A stretch of 64,000 nt of DNA from Monoraphidium neglectum (taxonomy: Eukaryota; Chlorophyta; Chlorophyceae; Sphaeropleales; Selenastraceae): positions 42,985 through 106,984 of the forward strand of contig NW_014013624.1 of assembly GCF_000611645.1 (NCBI RefSeq). Direction: 5' to 3'. The first letter of the stretch is position 1, and the number at the start of each line of letters is the position of its first letter. Positions 44,999 through 56,025 of this stretch are shown here, piece after piece. A model generated the notes under the pieces. It saw only the letters and a program-made list of their open reading frames with translations, did no database searches and was not told the DNA's origin. Made by a program: the position numbers and the translations under genes.

Positions 44999-47900
44999 GG
45001 CTCCTGCCTTTGCGCGTGCCGCTGCTTCACATGAAGCATGCCGCATGTTTCTTCTTGTTTGCCTGGCCAGACAAGGGCTGCATGAAGCATTGCGGCGCCA
45101 ACACCCCGCTGATTGCAGGGTTGGCCATCCTCGCGCAAAGCAGCAGCCGCTGGTGCGGCCTGTGGGGGAGGGGCCTCTTGCACAGGCAGGCTGTCCTGCA
45201 CGGGGGAGGGCGCCCTAAGGGCAGCCAGGGCAGCTGCTAGGCGTGACAGGTCGGCGGATAGGGCGGCCTCCAGCCCGCGCACAGGCTCCACCACTGCCAG
45301 CTCCAAGTTGCTGCTGGGCAAATATGATGCTGCTGACGAGGACGGATGCGCCCCATTGCCCACATGCGACCGAGGAGACAGCCTACTGCCGTTGGGCGGA
45401 CAACTACGGGTTTCGCTTTCAACAGTCTTGCCGTTGGGAAGTGCCGCAGTCGTTGACCTCAGGGCGGCTAGGAGGCAGTCCAGGTCGCCTGAGCTGGCGT
45501 CTGGCCGCTCTGCTGCTGACGCTGCGGTGGCACCACATCTGATGTGGGAGTGGTGGTGGCCGTGCTGTTGTTGCTGCTGGTGCGGCTGCTGCTGGGCGGT
45601 GCTGCACGACTGGTGCGGCACAGGCTCTGGCTGCAGCTGCCGCAAGTATGGGGCACCTGCAGGCCCGATTGTAGGGCTCGTACACGTAAACGCCGTGTTG
45701 TTGTGGGCGCTGTCCCCCCTGTCCCAACTGACCCTGCCCACACTGCTGCCGTTCGTCCGAGATGTGTGGGCAGGGACCTTGGAAGTGGTGCACTCATCAG
45801 CGTCTTCGGGTAACCTGACGTCACAGGCGGGGACACGATAATCGCCCTTGTCACTAACAGGGGGCCTGTCCCCTGTAGCGCGGCGAATGGCCTGCAGCAG
45901 CCGCTCCACATCTGCAGCAGTCTGCTTGGTCAGGGCGCCACTGCCGTTGTTGGCAGGCGCTGGAATGACAGGGGGCCCTGCCATGCGGCCAAGCTCTGCG
46001 CTGCTTTCCCGGCTCTCTCCAGAGGCCCTGCGCAGCGCCTCTATCAGGTCCGCCACACTGCCACAGTCACCATCACCATCACTGACGCCATCGTTGATAC
46101 CGTCGGCGCCACAAAAGGCTGTGTGGGGTATGCAGGACCCCAGCATGGTGCTGCCATGATCCCCTCCACTGTCACAAATGCCGCTGCTATCAGCATCGCA
46201 GACAGTGGTGACGCATTGAGTAGAAATTTCTGCTGTGCTGCGCCTGCTTTCGCCTGTGGCGCGCCGCAGCGCCGCAATGATGTCCTCCACACGTGATCCC
46301 GGAAGACCTGCTTCAGGTGGTGGTGACATGCCTGATCCAGTGCTGAGCCCGCTCTGAAGGGACACTGCGCTGGGCACCAGCTCCCATGCAGCCTGAGCAT
46401 ATGCTGGGTCCCAGTCAGCAGCGTGCTGCTCACCGCTGGCCTGCCTTATCCCAGCCAGCAGAGGCGCAAGGCCACTAGCGGCAGGCCATGACGCTGCTTG
46501 GGCCGGGGCCTCTCCTTCTACCACAGCCCGTTTAGGGTCCTCCAAAGCCCCCTGCTGCAAATCATCATGGCAGTGGTGGTGCTGCTGCTCACGCCTGGGC
46601 TGCCCTGCATTCAGTGCTGTACTGCGCCATCCCGCCGTTGCTGCAAAGTTGGGCAGTGCTGTCGCCGCCAAGAGCTCTGCGTCCATGGGCCGCGCAGCTG
46701 TCAGCTGAAGCACCAGCTGATGTAGGGGGATCCGATCAGTTCTGTGCGAGCGCTCCTCCTCGCTACTGCGGGCGAACTGTTGCACGCCATGCTGTCTGCT
46801 GCCGCTGTGCGCCACAGGACTCCAATCACCCGTGGCCCGACTGCGTCTCAGGCTGGCACCTGTGCGGGTGCTGGGCGCCGCACCGCTGATCCCCGATTTG
46901 AGTACTAGTGGCTGCTGCAGCACCACGTTCATGGCTCCTGCCCCCGCATCCGTGTGCACTACTGCCCGGCCTCCAGCACTCCCAAGTGGCCGGTCGCCGG
47001 AGGGCGGCGCAGCATCAGTAGTGAAACGACGTGCACTGGTGTTGCCTGCGGTGGCGAGGGCATGAAGTTTTGGAACCACCCAGCTTGATGCGACGGTGTT
47101 TTCGGCAGATATTTGGGCTGATGGCAGTGTTTGCACAGGCAATGCACGCAGCCTGCGTGGCCTCGGTAGCCGTAGGCAGCTGCTCTCCCACAGGTCGAAA
47201 GAGCAGCTCCCCGCACATCGTAAGCGCGGAGCGCTGCTCACTGATGGGCGTATGGGGACTGCGACGAGAGGCAGGCAAACTTTGTCTGGGCTCTTGCTGC
47301 CTGTGCCAGTCCCCAAGGGAGGGCTGGCCCTGCGACGCCTGCGAGCCATCCACATGTTGCGCTTGCTGTGCCTGATGCAGCTGTTCCGACGGCAGCTCAG
47401 AATGTTGTTGCTGTAGTGGGGGCACCGGCTGAGGCGCCCCACCTTGTTGCAGTATCATAGGATCGTCCGTGGCGCTCTCGGGCTTCCATAGCCGCAGCTG
47501 CCAGGGCTGGGGCTCTAATTTGTGCTCAGTGCAGTGCTGTGCACGAGGCCTTGGGGCTGACCCGGACATTGCCCACTCGTCGGCCCACTGCTCCTCCAGC
47601 AGCGGCAGCAGTGCGTGCTGCTCGCACGCTGTTGCGCCGCCGCTGCCGTTGTCGCTGCTGCGTTGCGAGCCATCCCGCTGGTGATTCTCTGCATAGACAC
47701 CATCGAGTGGCAGCTGTGAAAAATGCACCATCCAAGGCGCCTGCTGCGCCTGTGCCTGTGGCTGCTGGACGCGTTCCTCGTCGCCCCAAGGGCTGTCGCT
47801 ACTAGCAGGTACCCCGACGCCCGCACCCGCCCTGGGGCGAGCGGGTGCCGCCACCGTTAACACAGGTTTGGAGAGGACCTCGGCAGCCTCCTGTATCTTG

Positions 47901-48315
47901 ATGCCCCAATTAGACTGTTGTGCCAGCGCAGTGCGCAGCTTGTCGGAGTGCGGCTCATCAGTGGAGGTGACGATCAGGTGGGTGCAGCGGCGGCTGAGGT
48001 TGGGCGAGTACCTGGCAGCACAAAATGCGGATCCGCGAACAGCTGTGTCACGAGCAGGGGGGGCCGAGTGGCATGTGCCGCTGATGACCGCGGCCAACAC
48101 GCTGCGGCCAGCTGCCTCGCTGCGCAACCTGATGCAACGGCGAGCCTTCCTGAAATGCCCACTGTTGCCACCTGGTCCCAGTGCAGGGTCGAATGTCGCC
48201 CCCTGGGGTGCCGAGCTCACCTGCCACCCGCCGCCTCCACGGCAGTGCGGACCTGGTCTCGCTCAGCGCGGTGCAGCCCAGTTGTCGTCACCACCACACT
48301 AGGCTCAAATATCAT
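43251..48315 (-). CDS. large N-terminal BRCT-domain protein
   Basis: BRCT domains bind phosphoproteins or DNA ends, usually in damage response. Exon 1 (48315-48221) reads MIFEPSVVVTTTGLHRAERD and QVRTAVEAAGG; exon 2 starts at 48011 in phase with RYSPNLSRRCTHLIVTSTD, SDKLRTALAQQSNWGIKI and a following helix, which together make one BRCT domain. A very long, mostly Ser/Gln/Ala/Pro-rich exon follows down to about 44690, with a Gln run at about 44965-44996 and a repeated motif IxALRRATGESR/IEALRRASGESR/LQAIRRATGDR (about 45870-46290). Further exons at about 44300-43760 and 43560-43251 end with LLPQDSALALGHTVTQLAV, HGLTCGALLRHLYTHYAEE and ATRDPAGCVYEVCLIS, a conserved-looking but unnamed C-terminal domain. 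The reading frame changes near 47060-47190 with no convincing intron. Function is inferred from BRCT only. Confidence 0.65.
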
Positions 48316-48680
48316 TGCGACACTTCTGTGCACGACCTATGAAGCCCTAGTGATGCATTCTGACTGCAATATGCTCTGCCTGCGCTGCTCGTGCTACTCC
48401 TTGTGCAGCTGCTGGTCAGCTGAGGCGCGGCCTGGCGCGGGCCGACACAGCACGGGCACTCAAATACCTACTTACTGTTGCTGTTGCTGGTCGACGATCG
48501 TGACTCGTCGATCTGACTGTGAGTTTGAATGAAGCTCCAGGAGGTACCGTAGAGCAGAGTCATTTTCAATCATCCACCGATTAGGACGTCATCTCGCAAG
48601 ATCGTGAATGTGTTTTAGCAAATGTTATTAATGCCTTAGAGCGCGAGATCATAGCCAGAAGTGTAGTACGGTACAGGAGG
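48316..48680. promoter_or_regulatory. 365-bp shared upstream region of divergent genes
   Basis: Between the BRCT gene (minus) and the SSXT-like gene (plus). No clear element seen. Confidence 0.45.
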
Positions 48681-49334
48681 ATGGCGCTCGCAGGGCAAGT
48701 CATAAAGGAGATCATTGACGCTAAAGGAGCGCAGGACGTGAGCTCAGGGGAGCAGCCAGGCATCCTGCGGCGCTGCACGGGCAGAAGCTCCCGCTGCTGC
48801 TGCTGCCGACGCCTGTGCGGGAAGCGGCGTGTCTTGCTGCTGGGTGGGCACACTTATCCAGAGATAAAAAGGACAGATGAACATAGATATATTCTTGCCT
48901 CGCAACCTACAGCACCAGAAACCCTCGTTCACCCACAGCTGCTCGAGGAAAATTGTGAGCACTTCGCGGTTCTTCTGTCTCCTGATGGGACGCACACACA
49001 GGAGAAGATAGCAGAGTGAGCTTACTGTGGTCCATGTCGACGATGTGCAGAGGCTCGTGTTAGGGACTGAGAATGCATCCCAGAGCTGGGGTGGGACATC
49101 TTCATATCTGGTGGCTGCAGTGCTTCACAATGGTTTGCCCCCTCCTCGGTATGTGCCACCCTTGCACGTGGCTGAGTAATACGCAGGGCTAATCGAAGAC
49201 TTCAGGAGAACCTCAAGCTTCTTGCAGCAGCAGCAGACAAGAACCTCTCCGCGCCTCAGCCACAGGCAGTAGCACACGCGGCGGCATCAAACGCCCCTGC
49301 GCCCAACGTGACAGGCGTGGCGACAGCACCCGTT

Positions 49335-49366
<32 letters not shown>

Positions 49367-49754
49367 GCCGCCGCCGCAGCAGCAGCAGCAGCAGCATATA
49401 CCAGTTCAGCAGGAGCCTCTTGCGGTGGGGCAGCAGCAGCAGTCGGCCCTGCAGCAGCAGCAACCACAGCAGGCCAAGCAGCAGGCCCAACAGCAGCATC
49501 AAATGCTCCTGCAGCAGCTGCAACAACAGCAGCAGCAGGTGCAACAACAGCAGCTGCAGCAACAGCATCAACATATGCAGCAGCAGCAGCAGCAGCAGCA
49601 GCAGCTGCAGCAGCAGCAATGGCAGGCGATGCATATTCAGCAAACACAGGGGTTGCAGGCCCCAGTCGGAGGGCAACCGCAGCCCCACCAGATGATCCGG
49701 CCGGCAACGGCAGTGCGGCCACCGCACCTTGAAGGGGTGCCGCCGCAGCGTTAG
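48681..49754 (+). CDS. SSXT/GIF-like glutamine-rich coactivator
   Basis: Possible GRF-interacting-factor (AN3/SS18-type) transcription coactivator. A phase-consistent model is 48681-48954, 49121-49148, 49199-49754, about 285 residues. The evidence is PQLLEEN at the end of the first exon and RLQENLKLLAAAADKN at the start of the last, which match the two ends of the SSXT domain (a D/EN motif and the RLQ-N-L-LAAIAD stretch). The middle of the domain is short in this model; an upstream extension of exon 2 (SYLVAAVLHNGLPP) would improve it. The rest is almost pure Gln with short His/Pro/Ala spacers, as in plant GIF C termini, ending AVRPPHLEGVPPQR. The first 70 residues (MALAGQVIKEIIDAKGAQ, then a Cys/Arg-rich part) look unlike SSXT and may include an unrecognised intron. 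Confidence 0.5.
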
Positions 49755-50239
49755 GGGTGCCCCTTTGTTGCAAGCAGTCTGTCAAAAGCAGGCATTCGCA
49801 TGGTAACCCATGATCCCGTTCAACCTCCGCATGTGGGTTGTTCGTGTGTACACGGGACATCGTGCTGATTGGTGCTTTCAGATGTCTATGAAAGACGATC
49901 ATTTCCACATTTCATACAATTTTCAAGCTTGCATAGAATCGCCTGTTGCCAGTCAAAGAGTCTCAGAAAGGGCTGGCAGTGAACGTGCTCAGCACTGCTG
50001 TTCATCAGTTCAGAGCAGCCGGGTTCAGAGCAGCCGGGTTCATGCCATGAATGTGACAATGGTAGCTTGGCCACCTGGAAAGATGGATGTTAATATACCG
50101 GTGTGCGTGTTGTACTGCATCGCAGCATAGGACGGCACTATAAGACCTACGGTGCATTTACCGTACTCGCGGTACCAGATCTGAAGATCGGGGTCGAGGA
50201 TTGTTGCAGGCCGCGCAGCCCTCAACGGGAGCACACTCA
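49755..50239. other. intergenic, promoter of the cyclophilin gene
   Basis: 485 bp between two plus-strand genes. It contains a short tandem duplication (gttcagagcagccgg twice, about 50009-50039). No gene. Confidence 0.45.
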
Positions 50240-52260
50240 ATGGCGACAGCATTGTTAAGGTTGACTCTGCTGTTCTGGGCAGCTACTGTGGGCCTACCTG
50301 CTGCTGTACCCCAGGCTGCGCCAATTGCCCTGCATGGTCAGTTCACCTGCTTGGCACATGCAGTTGTGCCTCTGCAATCCTATCATGCAGCACCAATCGC
50401 CTGTGGTAAAGACTAACGGCAGATTGTATTGACCAGAAACTTTGATGGAGGACAGCGATGTATCTGTTGCCGCTTTCGTGTGCTGCGCTGTACCCATTCA
50501 GCACCTGCACAACCCGCAGCCGGCGCGTCCCGCGAGCGGGCAGTGTTCCAGACCAACTACGGCGACATTCACTTTGCATTCTTACCCAACGTGAGTGACT
50601 GGTATTTTTTGTCAAGAGCAGAAGGGTCGGGACGCAGCCCACAGCCTCTGCCGGCTCATTGCGCTCGCCTTGCGCAGCCTACAAGATGTCTGCTGGTGCC
50701 ACTTTGCACCGCAGGTGGCGCCTGTGACTGCTCAGCACATCTTCAAGCTGGTCACCTTGGGTGCATACAACGGAAACCACATCTTCCGTGTGGACAAAGG
50801 GTGCGCCCAGGGAATCAACCCTGGCCAGCTGGGTGCACCGCATGCCACATTGTCGTCAGGACGCGATGCGTCTGCACACACTCCTTGCTTGAAAACATGT
50901 ACATTCCGCAGGTTTGTGGCCCAAGTGGCGGAGGTCACGAGTGGACGCAGCCTTGCCCTGGATGCCGCACAAAAGGTGTGCTTCTGACGTCGCAGCAAGA
51001 GCGACCAAGCTGCCTAAAAGTGCAAACAACTACGTATGCACTTCTGTCCAGCGCTCCTGTGCTGACACGCCTTGCCTTCTTCCCCTTCGGGGCCCCAGGC
51101 GGAGGGTGATAAAAAGGTGCCCCTGGAGGTACGGGCCGACGTCAAACACACTACAGGCGTGCTGAGCATGGGGCGCTTTGATGATCCCAACAGCGGCACG
51201 AGCAGCTTCTCCATGCTGCTGGGCAACGCGCCACATCTGGACATGCAGGTACATGGTTTGGTGGGGAGGCAGGGTAACGGCAAATCCGAAATCCTAAGAC
51301 ACACCTCCCGTACATTGACAGAGGGTGACTTTCAAGCGGCAAGCGGTACGGTGGTACTGAAATCAGTGCGTTGCAAGAGAGCAGCCACCTTTGTACATGT
51401 GCCAGGTGATTGGTGCAATTGTCGCTGGCACTCAACAAATGTTTCTGCGTCTCCTTGCAGTATACCGTATTTGGCCAAGTCACAAAAGGGTTGGAGACTC
51501 TTCGAACTTTGGAGACCCTGGAAACCCGAAAGGAGGGCATTTTTGTCATGCCCAAGGTAGGGACTGGGTGCTAATTCAGGGGGAGGATATTCGTTTTTTT
51601 TGGGGGGGGGGGGGAGGCTGGGAGCTAATGGCCACGGCAACTCCATCGAGCCTCCACGCCGCTGTGAACGCCCTGTCCATCCCTGCTCACACCAATATTG
51701 GCTCCACCCAGGAACGCATCACCATCCTCAGCACATACTGGTACATCAATGATGCACCCATTACGCTCATGGCACTGGTGCCGCAGCCTCTGGGCGACCA
51801 TGTTGGCGCAGCCAAGGGGTCTGCACTCGCTCAGGGTGTGTACCCAGGTAGCCCTGATAGGCTTGCCATGCTGCAATGTCAGGGGCCAGCGGGCCGATTG
51901 CCATAGTCGCAAGTTGCGATATATTGCTACAATCTTGGTCTCGTTTTGCTGTCCCGCCTTACATGCCTGCTCTGCTTGCACCCAGGTGGCACTGTCGGCC
52001 TGGGTTCTGCCTACTGTGACCACCTGCAAGACGACCTGGACAAGCTAAGGCACACATTTAATTGGCAGGTGCAGTGGCGGCTTGGTGTTGGCGTGTCTTT
52101 GCTTTGACAAGCTGTACTTTGGTTGAACCAACGTAGCTGCAGGATTCAATCAGGCTGGCCAAGTCTAGGTCTCAGCCTTTGCTCGCCTTCCTTGTCATCG
52201 CCCCTGCAGGCCGAAGAACTGCAACGCGTGCGCGTCAAGTGCCTGCCGGGACGGCGGTGA
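50240..52260 (+). CDS. secretory-pathway cyclophilin (CYP23-like peptidyl-prolyl isomerase)
   Basis: Cyclophilin-type PPIase, expected in the ER or secretory system. Nine exons in phase (50240-50336, 50520-50590, 50715-50800, 50912-50975, 51099-51248, 51461-51556, 51712-51835, 51986-52068, 52210-52260) encode 273 residues. The signal peptide is MATALLRLTLLFWAATVGLP. The fold reads AVFQTNYGDIHFAFLP, APVTAQHIFKLVTLGAYNG, HIFRVDKGFVAQVAEV, VKHTTGVLSMGRFDDPNSG, SSFSMLLGNAPHLDMQYTVF and GQVTKGLETLRTLETL. Then REGIFVMP-like KEGIFVMPKERITILSTYWY and a C-terminal helix with AEELQRVRVKCLPGRR match plant CYP23. The canonical active-site Arg-x-x-x-x-Gln stretch (FHR...F-M-x-Q) is altered to FRVDKGFVAQV, so the Arg is present and catalysis is plausible but may be weak. 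Confidence 0.88.
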
Positions 52261-52577
52261 CTGCGGGCAGGGTGTGCGTTTGCCACTTGTTGTGTGCTTA
52301 TCCATTTGTCGGAACCTCCTTCGCAACATGTGTGCATTATCCATGCTTTCTGCTCCTCCTTCAGACCTCCTTTGCAACCTGTGCATTTTACTTTCTTGGC
52401 ATAGCCGTCATTGCATGATGTCGCACAGACCATGAGACGTTGGGCATCATGCAACGTAATCCAATGTCATACAGCATGGTTAGCCTGCACGGGCCTGTCA
52501 CAGCCACAGTGACCAAGGTTGGTCAATTTACAATGTTGCAAATTGGTGCGCAGAACAGTCCATGATGGGCCAGATGC
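52261..52577. other. convergent 3' region
   Basis: 317 bp between the cyclophilin (plus) and helicase (minus) stops. It has a minus-strand TGTAA at 52528-52532. A tandem-like duplication (tcctttcaga/gcaacctgtgc-type) occurs at about 52313-52385. No gene. Confidence 0.5.
52528..52532 (-). terminator. poly(A) signal TGTAA for the DDX20-like helicase
   Basis: Minus-strand TGTAA about 46 nt past the helicase stop. Confidence 0.55.
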
Positions 52578-53160
52578 TTATGCCATTGAGGCCCACACGG
52601 TCCAGGCACGCCACGCCTCAAACTCTTGCAGCCAAGTGGTGTAGTCGTGATGCCACCGCAGGTACGCATGATGCCAGCTGCGGCATTGGCATGCAGCAGC
52701 ATGTGCGGCTGCTCGCTGCTCTCCTGCAGTAGGCTGGGGCACCCCGCGCATGCCAGCAGCTCGAGCTGGCACCTTCGTCACTGCTGCTGGGTCTCTTGCT
52801 GTTGCCTGGGAGGGGCTACTGCTGGCCAATGTAACGGCCACACTTGGCACCACAGAGCAGCCGGCTTGTGGGTTCAGCACGCTGACGTGGCCTGCTCGAG
52901 TGCTGCCGTCTCCCGACGCCTGCTCTTGGTCTGCTGAAGCCTTCTGCTCCGTTGCAACAACCAGCTGCGACAGCAAGGCGGCCGCATGACCATCCAATTC
53001 ATCATCGCCAGGTTCCTCCCAGCCGCTCTCGTCGTCACTGCCCTCCGCGCTGCTGGCATGAATGCTGCCCTCCTTTGCACCTGGCCCCTCCCATTGATCG
53101 CCGTTCAAGGGGCAATTGACAGGCGCACCTCGGGGCCAAGCGTCGTTTACAGCGGCACTG

Positions 53161-53214
<54 letters not shown>

Positions 53215-54422
53215 GGGGGCTGCAGTGACGGCAGGACTTGTTGGTGCACCCCTGCATAGTACGCCTGCCAGGCTTGCCAGTGCTGCCACGCCTGCCAGTG
53301 CTGCCAAACCTGCCACTTGTCTGCCTCCTGACTGCTGGTTCCCTCTCCGTCAGAGGAGCCAAGCTTCACATGCTGCATCAAGTGATCTTTGCTGCTAGGC
53401 TCGCCATCTTGAGAGCGCGACTTTTGCTGGTGCCGAGGCCGAACTGGCGGTGGGCTGGCTGGTGGCGTGGATAGGGGCGCGCCCCTCAACAACTGCAGTG
53501 CCTCCTCCTCCCACTGCGACTCCAGCTCAAAAGCGTACAGGTCGGAGGGAATTTCGCTCGGCAGGGGCAACAGCTTGCCTGTGGGGGCAGAAGGGGGCAG
53601 CCCGAGGCATGGCGTTTCAGTGGCTTGATGATGTTACTTTGAGCACACATGGGAACAAGGCCTGAGGCCTGGGAATGCAAGCACCACATCGGAAGTTTGC
53701 ACGGGACCCTGTCCAGCAGGAAAGCAGCACGCACTGATTAAAGCAGCCACCGTTTTGACTAACCCTTTCCTCACCGGAGCGCGCCTCTGCCGCGTAGCCC
53801 AGCAGCCGTTCCAGCTCGCGTGGTGTCACAAGCGCCACAGACACACCACGCGTCCCAAAGCGGCCGGTTCGGCCAACCCGGTGCACATAGGTGGCTGCAT
53901 CTGGTGGTGCATCTAGCAATGCGACCAGGTTGACACGCTCCAAGTCAACTCCACGCGCCATGATGTCGGTGCAGACCATCACACGCACTCGAAACTCACG
54001 CAGCGCCTCCATGGCCGCTGTGCGCTCGGGCTGGGTCAAGTCAGATGAAAGACAAGATGATGGGTAGCCCGCCGAGGAAAGCCGCCGAGCCAGCCACTCA
54101 GCAGCTGGCTTGCGGTTGCAGAAAACAACTGCCTGCGAAGCGGGGTTCATGGCAGCGACATGGTTGGGCAGAGCCTTGCGAAGTACAGGCAGTTGAGAAC
54201 AAGCCGTAGCCGCTCCCCCCTCAAAACATTTCCGCTCCCATTCCTCATGCTGTTGCCGGATGTCACGCCCCTGCCAGACCTGGTGGAAGGAGACACCACC
54301 CAGCAGCTCCAGCAGCGCATCCACCTTCATCAGCAGCAACTGCTGTTGATCAGCCCCGTCTGCCTCCGGCTTTGGCTCTGCGAGGCTGTTCCTGGGAATG
54401 CGTTGCTCTGCCTGGTCGCCTG

Positions 54423-54466
<44 letters not shown>

Positions 54467-56025
54467 GGCTGCTGCTGCTGCGGCTGCTGCTGCTGCGGCT
54501 GCTGCGGCTGCTGCTGCTGCGGCTGCTGCTCAAGCGGCACGCTGCCCCGTGTGTCCCCTACAACGCGGTAGAACTGGCGTATACCCTGAAGGGATACAGT
54601 GTCCTCGCACAGCAGCACCCTCTGGGGCCGCCGCATCAGCGGCTCCAAGTCTGCTAAAAGGCCAGGGGTGTATGTGGCTGAGAAGGCGAGCACCTGAGCG
54701 GACATCATGCAGAGAAGGGGTGTGAACGCCTCAAGCTGTGCGCGCGAGTGTATGCGCACATGTGTGCGTCGTTCATATGTGAGCGCTTGCGTGTGCGCAT
54801 GCATACGTGTGCGCAACGTGCGTGCGTGCTTGTGAATGCACGTGTCCCACGAGCAGGGGTGTGAGGTAGGTGTGTGAAGGGTGAGGTAGGCGTGTGAAGG
54901 GTGGGTGGAGGGAGGCATAAGGTGTGCACGTCACTTGCATGGGTGCGCGAACCAACCCAAAAGTTGCCTGTCAGGGCACATGATAGTTGTTGCCTGTCAG
55001 GGCACTCACGCAAGCACGTGCTTGACTGCTGGGGGAGAGATTTCAACCCAACAATTGAAGGTTTGCAAGCCTTTTGACACCATCCAGATGTTTACCTGCT
55101 TTGTCACTGGCAGCTGATCGTGCAGCCAAGCCACGTCTGAATAGAAGCCCTCTGCCAGCAGCTGGTCCGCCTCGTCCAACACCAGAGCCCTCAGCGACTG
55201 CAGCGGCATAGCGCCAGACGACATCAGCGCACAGATACGCCCAGGGGTCCCCACAACAACCTGGCAGGTCCTGTTGCAGGCGACAACAGAGGGGGCTCAG
55301 CAGGACACCATGCATCACAGCAGCAGGCCTGTGAACAGCGTGTGAAGTGCCCATATGAATGCGCTGCCTTGTTCTCCGCTGACTTGGTCTTGTGCGGCTG
55401 CTGGCCGCCGGGTCAGCTACGCAATCCAGCCTGGCATACCTGCGCAGCTGCTTGAGGTCCTCGGTGGTGGGCAGGCCGCCCACAAAAGCGACAGAAGTGG
55501 GCGAGGGCTCCGGTAGCCCCGAAGCAATCCGGTGTATCACATCCGCGCTCTGGAGGGCTATTTCCCGTGTTGGGGCTAGGACCAGCACCTGCGGAGGAAG
55601 CATGGAGCGCTCTGGGGCGTGCACGAGCAGGGGGCCGAGGGGCCTGCCAGGGTGGTGAGGCGCAGCAGGTCCATTGGCGCTGTCTGGACGATGCCCAGCG
55701 CAAGCGCAGCGTGTAGGCATTGCAACACACCCACCTGTGGCGTGGTCACATCCGACTTGATGCGCTGCAGCGCTATCACCGCAAATACGCAGGTCTTCCC
55801 AGTGCCAGACTTGGCCTGCACGATCAGGTCGGTGCCCACCATCCCCAAGGGGATGGCCACCTTTTGGACCGGCGAGGGCCGCTGAAAGCCTGCCTCTGCC
55901 AGGGCATGTACCAGCGGCTTGGGCAACAGCAAGTCTTCAAAAGAGCTGGCGTCGCTCTCAATGTCGGTGGTGCGGTAGCGGTGCGTGCCTGCAAGCGCAT
56001 GCGCTGCGGCCGCAGCGGCCATCAT
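52578..56025 (-). CDS. DEAD-box RNA helicase resembling DDX20/Gemin3
   Basis: ATP-dependent RNA helicase; the closest remembered relative is DDX20 (Gemin3), which works with SMN in snRNP assembly. Five exons in phase (56025-55735, 55588-55440, 55270-55096, 54693-53775, 53578-52578) encode about 844 residues. Motifs in order: Q motif SFEDLLLPKPLVHALAEAGF plus RPSPVQ; motif I AKSGTGKT; APTREIA; GG; TPGR; motif II VLDEADQLL; motif III FSATY; a long Gln-rich insert (CTG run at 54424-54530) between the RecA lobes; then QAVVFCNRKPAAEWLARRL, MARGVDLERVN and HRVGRTGRFGTRG. The last exon starts KLLPLPSEIPSDLYAFELE, like DDX20, then has a Trp-rich block (WQHWQAW repeats), a second Gln run (53164-53214), an acidic part and another Trp/His/Tyr block up to WTVWASMA. 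All catalytic motifs are intact. Confidence 0.88.
53164..53214. repeat. CTG microsatellite encoding a Gln run
   Basis: About 17 CTG units on the plus strand, read as CAG (Gln) in the helicase on the minus strand. Confidence 0.9.
54424..54530. repeat. CTG/CGG-interrupted repeat encoding a Gln/Pro tract
   Basis: CTG units broken by CGG at regular intervals on the plus strand; read as Gln with Pro on the minus strand, within the linker between the two helicase lobes. Confidence 0.85.

Noticed and set aside
49338..49620. CRISPR-like array of short repeats
   Set aside because: These are CAG codons in an exon, with no spacers of constant length.
49213..49908. 231-codon Ala/Leu-rich minus-strand frame
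   Set aside because: It is the antisense reading of the CAG-rich exon of the SSXT-like gene.
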